Source: Pteria penguin
Lineage: Eukaryota; Mollusca; Bivalvia; Pterioida; Pteriidae
Assembly: GCA_035048485.1 (NCBI GenBank)
Contig: CM068587.1
Location: forward strand, 32,907,001 to 32,971,000
DNA length: 64,000 nucleotides
Reading direction: 5' to 3'
Part shown: piece after piece, positions 63,101 through 64,000 of the stretch
Layout: every line of letters begins with the position of its first letter
Position numbering within the stretch: the stretch's first letter is position 1
Notes under the pieces: generated by a model
What the model was told of the DNA's origin: nothing
Databases searched by the model: none
What the model saw: only the letters and a program-made list of their open reading frames with translations
Translations under genes and position numbers: made by a program

Positions 63101-63241
63101 ATTCAGCGTCCTATCTCCACCACTGGAAACTCTCTGGATATTGTCCCTGAGTCTGACGTTATCTCAGAAGTTTATGCTGTCATAAGAGTTATATCGGTAA
63201 CCGGTTCGCAAAGAGTCTACCAAAAGAATTTCGTGTTATAA
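6615..63241 (+). CDS. large secreted TSP1/EGF-like/FN3-like multidomain protein (18 exons)
   Basis: I joined 18 exons by GT-AG sites. Every junction keeps phase and the total is 10,002 nt (3333 residues plus stop). Order: signal peptide (about 1-19), a TSP1 repeat (about 28-60), Cys-rich EGF-like modules (about 90-206), a short unassigned region to about 340, then roughly 22 degenerate FN3-like repeats to the C terminus. The repeats share a W-x-x-F-x-D-x-x-S-x-I core, a Y-Y-x-V-x-A-x-N-x-A-G-L strand and an S-D-G-x-x-x-D-x-x-P-P linker. Many N-x-S/T sites suggest a glycosylated extracellular protein. No membrane helix is coded in the spliced frame. Similar FN3-like chains occur in unnamed proteins of lancelets, cnidarians and molluscs; the ligand and function are unknown. 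Splice choices are untested. Confidence 0.8.
7225..7515 (+). repeat. retroelement 3' tail, copy 1
   Basis: Contains GGTGAGTGGGAAGGTGGGC, 'ccagttaaccacacca', 'gaccgtccgaagtcggtatc' and 'aatcgaatatttttg' in that order. The same words recur in order near 10675, 14775 and 18815, always on this strand. Copy 3 follows a reverse-transcriptase-type ORF remnant, so these are probably 5'-truncated copies of one retroelement family. Confidence 0.65.
7616..7773 (+). mobile_element. tRNA-derived SINE (family A), copy 1
   Basis: It starts with a tRNA-like head: TGGTTTAGCGG fits a pol III A box and GTTTCGATTCC a B box. The tail ends CCAATCAACCAACCA. Imperfect 10-bp duplications (CTACCAGAAA at 7606-7615, CTACCAGAGA at 7774-7783) flank it. 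A better preserved copy lies in reverse at 25100-25268. Confidence 0.75.
8640..8725 (+). repeat. dispersed bivalve repeat fragment
   Basis: The run 'gacgggtgttgatagcaagc', 'aggagatgctctctctcctc' and 'ggacacctgatctcactcc' matches an interspersed motif that also appears near 13905 and 24185 and, in inverse orientation, near 62640. No coding frame. Confidence 0.5.
10675..10870 (+). repeat. retroelement 3' tail, copy 2
   Basis: Carries 'gaccgtcccaagtcggtatc', 'gtatttttgtgatgtcctta' and 'ggctgagtcagtaacttttc', parallel to copies 1, 3 and 4. The upstream 'gtgagtgggaagg' block is missing, so it is shorter than the others. Confidence 0.55.
11719..11856 (+). CDS. exon 2: Cys-rich module
   Basis: The acceptor CATTATAG precedes 11719 and the donor GTAAAT follows 11856; phase 1 at both ends, 138 nt. 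It codes for [14 protein letters not shown], then I-C-T-K-C-N-A-E-G, and ends near N-K-T-C-E. Six cysteines in about 45 residues suggest a small disulfide-bonded module. It has the same length and phase as exon 3, pointing to exon duplication or module shuffling. The fold is not identified. Confidence 0.8.
11857..12539 (+). other. intron 2
   Basis: AT-rich, 683 bp. I see no repeat or coding signal in it. Confidence 0.6.
12540..12677 (+). CDS. exon 3: EGF-like module
   Basis: The acceptor TTATTTTAG precedes 12540 and the donor GTATGT follows 12677; phase 1 at both ends, 138 nt. The peptide reads [20 protein letters not shown], then P-S-C-Q-C-H-E-D-F and A-K-C-I. The C-x-C-H-E-D-F-x(n)-G-K-A-K-C stretch resembles the end of an EGF-like domain. 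A symmetric 1-1 exon is typical of shuffled extracellular modules. Confidence 0.8.
13526..13660 (-). repeat. dispersed bivalve repeat fragment (inverse)
   Basis: The words 'gatgtggacattcacagacc', 'cctgaaattcagatgtgata' match the block at 62615-62715 closely. That block carries the complement of the motif seen near 8640 and 24185, so this copy is read on the minus strand. Confidence 0.5.
13903..13970 (+). repeat. dispersed bivalve repeat fragment
   Basis: Contains 'gatgttgttagcaagcagga' and 'gacgcttactttctctgtac', a degenerate copy of the motif at 8640 and 24185. It stands just upstream of the reverse-transcriptase-type remnant and may belong to the same element. Confidence 0.4.
14061..14510 (+). 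pseudogene. C-terminal remnant of a retroelement reverse-transcriptase polyprotein
   Basis: A 149-codon open frame with [14 protein letters not shown], then [18 protein letters not shown], then [16 protein letters not shown] recall this order from the part after the RT catalytic domain in retroelement proteins of bivalves and other invertebrates. The RT active-site motif itself is absent, so the copy is 5' truncated and dead. A shared 3' tail (copy 3) follows. The class (LINE or Penelope-like) is not settled. Confidence 0.6.
14775..14996 (+). repeat. retroelement 3' tail, copy 3 (left part)
   Basis: Carries GGTGAGTGGGAAGGTGGGC, 'ccggttaaccacaccatttg', 'gaccgtcctaagtcggtatc' and 'caatcaaatatttttgtaat'. 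It continues after the TIR transposon at 16168-16215 ('aactcagccagtaactcctc'). It is downstream of the RT remnant, which links the tail family to that element. Confidence 0.65.
15599..15666. repeat. (ATT)n microsatellite
   Basis: About 22 uninterrupted ATT units inside the TIR transposon. Confidence 0.95.
15799..15907. repeat. (TA)n microsatellite
   Basis: More than 50 TA units with one interruption, inside the TIR transposon. Such tracts can extrude cruciforms and are prone to assembly error. Confidence 0.95.
16572..16826 (+). CDS. exon 4: unassigned extracellular region
   Basis: The acceptor TTTGTTTCAG precedes 16572 and the donor GTAAGA follows 16826; phase 1 at both ends, 255 nt. Two cysteines and several sequons (N-S-T, N-I-T, N-E-S) are present. 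The second half alternates polar and hydrophobic residues like a beta-strand segment ([14 protein letters not shown]). I do not recognise the fold. Confidence 0.8.
16827..17356 (+). other. intron 4
   Basis: AT-rich, 530 bp, nothing recognised. Confidence 0.6.
17357..17504 (+). CDS. exon 5: unassigned extracellular region
   Basis: The acceptor AAAATAG precedes 17357 and the donor GTATTT follows 17504; it enters in phase 1 and ends in phase 2 (split Trp codon). The peptide runs [20 protein letters not shown] to R-D-G-E-W and contains two cysteines. It is the last piece before the FN3-like repeats. Intron 5 is only 119 bp. Confidence 0.75.
17624..18764 (+). CDS. exon 6: FN3-like repeats 1-2
   Basis: The acceptor CCTTTGCAG precedes 17624 and the donor GTAAGT follows 18764 (ends phase 0). 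The 1141-nt exon begins [11 protein letters not shown] and contains the cores [20 protein letters not shown] and [10 protein letters not shown], each followed by an 'I-x-x-T-x-G-G' turn. Repeats are degenerate and partly lack the canonical Trp. The exon has more than six sequons. Confidence 0.85.
18765..19164 (+). other. intron 6 with retroelement 3' tail, copy 4
   Basis: Most of this 400-bp intron (about 18815-19070) is a copy of the retroelement tail: 'gcggtgagtgggaaggtagg', 'cgtaaagtagttaaccacac', 'aatatttttgtcggttttcc', 'catacagctttgacagatat'. The insertion is in the same orientation as the gene. Confidence 0.65.
19165..20362 (+). CDS. exon 7: FN3-like repeats 3-5
   Basis: The acceptor AATTGCAG precedes 19165 (phase 0) and the donor GTAAGT follows 20362 (phase 1). 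Cores are [26 protein letters not shown] and a last one ending F-L-F-R-I-S at the splice site. Linkers D-D-S-P-P-A-E-G and D-E-T-P-P-V-Y-D-G separate the repeats. A Cys-rich start ([12 protein letters not shown]) may form a local disulfide loop. Confidence 0.85.
20363..20878 (+). other. intron 7
   Basis: AT-rich, 516 bp, nothing recognised. Confidence 0.6.
20879..22197 (+). CDS. exon 8: FN3-like repeats 6-8
   Basis: The acceptor CTTTATAG precedes 20879 (phase 1) and the donor GTATGT follows 22197 (phase 0). Repeat cores are [18 protein letters not shown] and a third ending Y-D-M-A-V-F-E-S. Cysteines are more frequent here than elsewhere (for example V-A-C-S-C-S-Q and L-K-P-C-F-D-E-H-C), so this part may be disulfide-stabilised. 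Confidence 0.85.
22198..22499 (+). other. intron 8
   Basis: AT-rich, 302 bp, nothing recognised. Confidence 0.6.
22500..23184 (+). CDS. exon 9: FN3-like repeats 9-10
   Basis: The acceptor AATTTACAG precedes 22500 (phase 0) and the donor GTAAAA follows 23184 (phase 1). It starts [20 protein letters not shown] and contains F-T-W-Y-V-M-K, then [10 protein letters not shown] and the core [14 protein letters not shown]. The exon stops exactly after N-L-S-I-G, the turn that is interrupted by introns in other repeats too. Confidence 0.85.
23601..23864 (+). mobile_element. tRNA-derived SINE (family B), full length
   Basis: The tRNA-like head has GTAGCCTGGTGGTAGCGC (A-box region) and GGGATTCGAATCCCGC (B-box region). 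A body with 'ccgaggccccgtgtcg', 'ggcacgttaaagatccctct' and 'cgtggtgtgacgttaaacaa' follows. A perfect 14-bp target-site duplication, TCTATATATAATAA, flanks it at 23587-23600 and 23865-23878, so the insertion looks recent. A decayed copy lies near 25640. Confidence 0.9.
24185..24245 (+). repeat. dispersed bivalve repeat fragment
   Basis: 'gcggcaggtgtaacctgttt', 'gcagaagattcttactcgtc' and 'agtggcacctaatc' parallel the motif near 8640 (and its inverse near 62640). Confidence 0.5.
24947..25063 (+). CDS. exon 10: second half of FN3-like repeat 10
   Basis: The acceptor TTTGTAG precedes 24947 and the donor GTAAAT follows 25063; phase 1 at both ends, 117 nt. It codes for [20 protein letters not shown] and ends G-V-Q-Y-F-A-S-V-E. 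Together with exon 9 it completes the G-T-x-P-G-G-x-D-I turn and the Y-F-x-x-V strand of one repeat. Confidence 0.85.
25100..25268 (-). mobile_element. tRNA-derived SINE (family A), full length
   Basis: On the minus strand it starts AGGGGCAGGCGTGGTGTAGT, has an A box (TGGTGTAGTGG) and a B box (GGTTCGATTCC), and ends in CCAATCAACCAACCA. A perfect 12-bp target-site duplication, ACAACAATAGGT, lies at 25088-25099 and 25269-25280. It is the better preserved relative of the copy at 7616. Confidence 0.9.
25484..25535. repeat. C tract and conserved 'ggatccaccactg' repeat fragment
   Basis: A run of about 14 C is followed by eight to nine T and TTCTGGATCCACCACTGCC. The last words are shared by many invertebrate interspersed repeats. 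Homopolymer length may be inexact in assembly. Confidence 0.4.
25640..25855 (+). mobile_element. decayed SINE family B copy
   Basis: Matches the body of the SINE at 23601 in order: 'atgagacagtgaaaactaag', 'gatcccacgttaagg', 'tagatccctcatttcttcgg', 'gtgggtctgttgcatagg', and an end near 'acctaacacaataatcaac'. The tRNA head is degraded. Confidence 0.65.
25994..26301 (+). CDS. exon 11: FN3-like repeat 11
   Basis: The acceptor TTTCAG precedes 25994 (phase 1) and the donor GTAAGT follows 26301 (phase 0). It gives the cleanest repeat: [42 protein letters not shown] and [10 protein letters not shown]. This makes it a good query for identifying the family. Confidence 0.88.
26302..26572 (+). other. 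intron 11
   Basis: AT-rich, 271 bp, nothing recognised. Confidence 0.6.
26573..26680 (+). CDS. exon 12: strand and P-P linker of the repeat chain
   Basis: A 108-nt exon, phase 0 at both ends. The acceptor GATTTAAG has a weak pyrimidine tract. It codes for [26 protein letters not shown] and ends A-D-L-Q. It supplies the A-x-N-x-A-G-L strand of repeat 11 and the start of repeat 12. Confidence 0.82.
26681..27934 (+). other. intron 12
   Basis: About 1.25 kb. Less AT-rich words around 27120-27200 and 27505-27740 may be an old, unrecognised repeat. Nothing else is supported. Confidence 0.5.
27935..28091 (+). CDS. exon 13: FN3-like repeat 12, first half
   Basis: The acceptor ATTTACAG precedes 27935 (phase 0) and the donor GTTATC follows 28091 (phase 1; a weak donor, the only one starting GTTA). 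It codes for [30 protein letters not shown] and V-G-L-K-T-G. The boundary is supported by the phase match and by the repeat continuing in exon 14. Confidence 0.78.
28092..28527 (+). other. intron 13
   Basis: AT-rich, 436 bp, nothing recognised. Confidence 0.6.
28528..28711 (+). CDS. exon 14: FN3-like repeat 12 end and repeat 13 linker
   Basis: The acceptor TTTTCCAG precedes 28528 (phase 1) and the donor GTAAGA follows 28711 (phase 2). It codes for [43 protein letters not shown] and ends Y-I-G-H. The split Arg codon is completed in exon 15, 29 kb away, where the repeat continues with F-I-S-A-R-W-V-G-F. Confidence 0.85.
29225..29310 (+). repeat. retroelement 3' tail, copy 5 (fragment)
   Basis: 'tcctggtgcttttgtcatac', 'agctttgtcagatgtcttca' and 'gttttctcttttacgac' parallel the end of copy 4 in intron 6. 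Confidence 0.5.
29374..32856 (-). repeat. array unit 1
   Basis: Begins CTAGAAACGAGCTCGTTGCT and ends in 'cggatgaag' plus an (ATA)n tract. Order along the plus strand: terminal hairpin; an 82-bp tandem duplication (from 29714 and 29796); a T/G homopolymer tract (about 30119-30232, with 12 G); a unique middle; then subrepeats a (near 30947), b (near 31278), c (near 31600) and d (near 31919); and a common end with the palindrome CGCTTATAAGCG. It has 4 subrepeats. The element orientation on the minus strand is inferred from the Helitron-like hairpin-CTAG end. Frames seen inside are not supported as genes. Confidence 0.85.
32857..36646 (-). repeat. array unit 2
   Basis: Nearly the same as unit 1 except for a fifth ~320-bp subrepeat: a (34425), b (34745), b' (35066), c (35388), d (35706). 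The T/G tract lies at about 33600-33700. Substitutions relative to unit 1 are isolated. It carries 10 TGACGTCA sites. Confidence 0.85.
36647..39780 (-). repeat. array unit 3
   Basis: Shortest complete unit, with only 3 subrepeats: a (38206), b (38525) and d (38846). Block c is missing, and b passes directly into d without a scar, as after unequal recombination between subrepeats. The T/G tract lies at about 37390-37480. Confidence 0.85.
39781..43558 (-). repeat. array unit 4
   Basis: Five subrepeats (a, b, b', c, d from about 41338 to 42617), like unit 2. The T/G tract (about 40525-40610) differs in length from other units. Confidence 0.85.
43559..45837 (-). repeat. array unit 5, internally deleted
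   Basis: Starts CTAG and then runs directly into 'agaacataacagtgaaaatt', which in other units lies about 1.4 kb inside, after 'atgaacCTAGagaacataac'. The hairpin, 82-bp duplication and T/G tract are gone. Subrepeats a, b, c, d remain. At its right end it is followed by three palindromic minisatellite monomers (about 45655-45836). Confidence 0.85.
45655..45836. repeat. palindromic minisatellite, 3 monomers
   Basis: Monomers of about 60 bp: 'aagaaaagacagtagaataa', then AGGTTTCACAAGT-GAA-ACTTGTGAAACCT, a perfect 13-bp stem with a 3-nt loop. The left arm equals the 'aggtttcacaagt' word just inside each array unit. Confidence 0.9.
45838..49590 (-). repeat. array unit 6
   Basis: Five subrepeats (b near 47697, b' near 48007, c near 48330, d near 48650, preceded by a). 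Block b has a short deletion after 'attctgttgc' (near 47889), and c has a one-base insertion in 'ggtaccatgaag' (near 48425). The T/G tract (about 46583-46650) is shorter than in other units. Confidence 0.85.
49591..53480 (-). repeat. array unit 7
   Basis: Five subrepeats (b near 51470, b' near 51788, c near 52111, d near 52430). The G run in its T/G tract (about 50335-50420) is the longest, about 18 G. It ends with two palindromic minisatellite monomers (53371-53480). Confidence 0.85.
53371..53480. repeat. palindromic minisatellite, 2 monomers
   Basis: Same monomer and 13-bp-stem palindrome as at 45655, at the end of array unit 7. Confidence 0.9.
53540..55390. other. unit-8-specific segment with degenerate direct repeats
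   Basis: Not present in other units. It contains a direct repeat of about 75 bp ('acatatcatggagactagag' at about 54640 and 'acatatcatggggacttgcg' at about 54724), with the shared words 'tcgtgagtatttac' and 'gggagcc/cggagcc'. A more decayed third copy lies at about 53985-54070. Open frames here are short and lack family features. Its origin is unknown: an older unit type or an insertion. Confidence 0.5.
57637..57813. repeat. palindromic minisatellite, 3 monomers
   Basis: Three copies of the monomer described at 45655, forming the right edge of the array. A minus-strand frame through them only reflects the repeat. Confidence 0.9.
57949..59552 (+). CDS. exon 15: FN3-like repeats 13-17
   Basis: The acceptor GATTAAAG precedes 57949 and completes the Arg codon of exon 14; the donor GTAATG follows 59552 (phase 1). 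The largest exon (1604 nt). Cores: [51 protein letters not shown] and a last ending F-G-G-T-S-P-E-G. A Cys-rich insert ([13 protein letters not shown]) lies between repeats 15 and 16. Confidence 0.87.
59553..59900 (+). other. intron 15 (retention would add a hydrophobic tail)
   Basis: The exon 15 frame stays open for 269 bases into this 348-bp intron, to a TAA at 59822. The read-through includes about 25 hydrophobic residues ([20 protein letters not shown] and onward). Confidence 0.55.
59901..61265 (+). CDS. exon 16: FN3-like repeats 18-20
   Basis: The acceptor CTTTTTTCAG precedes 59901 and the donor GTAAGA follows 61265; phase 1 at both ends. Cores: [23 protein letters not shown] and [12 protein letters not shown]. 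Linkers [17 protein letters not shown] and V-D-H-T-G-P-I are present. The exon stops after C-Y-C-G-I-G, the same turn that ends exon 9. Confidence 0.87.
61266..61852 (+). other. intron 16
   Basis: AT-rich, 587 bp, no repeat or gene recognised. Confidence 0.6.
61853..62374 (+). CDS. exon 17: FN3-like repeats 20-21
   Basis: The acceptor TTTATTTCAG precedes 61853 and the donor GTGAGC follows 62374; phase 1 at both ends. It opens [20 protein letters not shown] and includes [14 protein letters not shown] and [11 protein letters not shown]. It ends C-V-T-P-P-I-L-T, a shortened P-P linker. Confidence 0.85.
62375..62969 (+). other. intron 17
   Basis: Contains an inverse copy of the dispersed bivalve repeat (62615-62715). 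The rest is AT-rich without signal. Confidence 0.6.
62615..62715 (-). repeat. dispersed bivalve repeat fragment
   Basis: 'gtggacattcatggaccctt', 'gaaattcagaggtgatacca' and 'ggtgcccgggaggagtcagc' match the copy at 13526. On the minus strand it reads 'aaacaggagatgctgactcc', the motif seen near 8640. Confidence 0.6.
62970..63241 (+). CDS. exon 18: last FN3-like repeat and stop
   Basis: The acceptor TTTCAACAG precedes 62970 (phase 1) and the frame ends in TAA at 63239-63241. It codes for [18 protein letters not shown] and [10 protein letters not shown], then A-V-I-R-V-I-S-V-T and a short tail Y-Q-K-N-F-V-L. There is no membrane helix or GPI-type hydrophobic tail, which supports a secreted product. 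Confidence 0.85.
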
Positions 63242-64000
63242 TAGAGAGTACATTGAAAATGATAAATATACAGTGTTTAAGTAAAATATTTGTTTGAGTA
63301 AAGATGTGTTGTGTTGCTATGTATCAAATTTAAAAACACATATTTCATGTATGTTGTGTGTGCTTTTAATTTGCTTTCTAATAATTACCATATATATGTA
63401 TGTATATATGTAGATTATGTAAAATTATACCTTTGTTTATTAATGTTTTTTTCTGTATTGTTTTATACTATTATGTGAAATTAGCATCATCCTATTGAAC
63501 ATTCCTTTATATAAATGTATCATGTTTACTCCAAAATCAAATATCATACCTTTAATAGTGTATCATATTGCATATATACATGTAATGTGTGGGCATGCAC
63601 TTCTTTTTCGTAATAAACGTTTTGCTTTCTCTACGTATGTATTCATTCTTAAGCTCATGGAATTATCTTCTCGCAATTTTAGGCTAAAACGTTGCATTTT
63701 CAATACAAAAACGGTTCACATTCATTTCATGAAATGCTGAAATATTTTTGTTTTTGTATGACAAAAGGAAGAAGCTTACTTTTGCATGGACATGTTCTCA
63801 AATTCTTTTCAGGGTTTTATGAATGTTCACTGTGATAAACGTTAGCGAGTGCCACTCTTGAAAGAACGTGACATGTACTACACAATATAACATTAGTCCT
63901 GCGCCCTTATATCTTGAGTTTAGTACATACTATCATATAGTGCCTTTTGAATTCAATAACAATCCACTTTTTTCAGGTTTCAGTCTCGTAAAACATTAAT
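63242..64000 (+). other. 3' UTR and downstream sequence
   Basis: AT-rich with no further coding exon. An AATAAA at 63612-63617 is a plausible polyadenylation signal about 370 bases after the stop. Confidence 0.4.

Overview
The window looks like invertebrate nuclear DNA, most likely from a bivalve mollusc. It is AT-rich, its genes are split by GT-AG introns, and it carries tRNA-derived SINEs and interspersed repeats of kinds I associate with bivalves (for example a copy near 3592 of the 'agct-cacctga' type). Secreted proteins mixing TSP1, EGF-like and FN3-like modules are common in such genomes. The species cannot be fixed from sequence alone. There is no prokaryotic signal, rRNA, intact tRNA gene or CRISPR array.

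Left part (1-6600). A terminal exon of a plus-strand gene lies at 235-393. A minus-strand gene runs from about 5.4 kb down to 518. It has a 5' untranslated exon next to a CRE palindrome and five phase-compatible coding exons resembling the N-terminal half of G2E3-like (HECT-type) ubiquitin ligases, ending in a C2HC-type zinc finger. No HECT exon was found in the window. A 453-bp TIR element with target-site duplication sits in one of its introns.

Main gene (6615-63241, plus). I could chain 18 exons whose splice phases all agree, giving an open frame of 3333 codons plus stop. The product is a predicted secreted protein: signal peptide, one TSP1 repeat, small Cys-rich/EGF-like modules, then about 22 degenerate FN3-like repeats with a D-x-x-P-P linker and a W-x-x-F-x-D-x-x-S-x-I core. 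No membrane segment is coded by the spliced frame. Several introns hold SINEs, retroelement 3' tails, a reverse-transcriptase-type remnant and a 1.17-kb TIR transposon nested in a retroelement tail.

Intron 14 (28712-57948) is 29 kb long and nearly filled by a tandem array of eight 2.3-4.3-kb units. Each unit contains 3-5 copies of a ~320-bp subrepeat, so the array has a higher-order structure. Read on the minus strand, units end in a 9-bp-stem hairpin followed by CTAG and a T, like the 3' end of Helitron-type rolling-circle transposons. The array carries about 72 TGACGTCA (CRE) palindromes and about 20 pseudo-exons with consensus splice signals in the sense of the host gene. The array is the most unusual object in the window.
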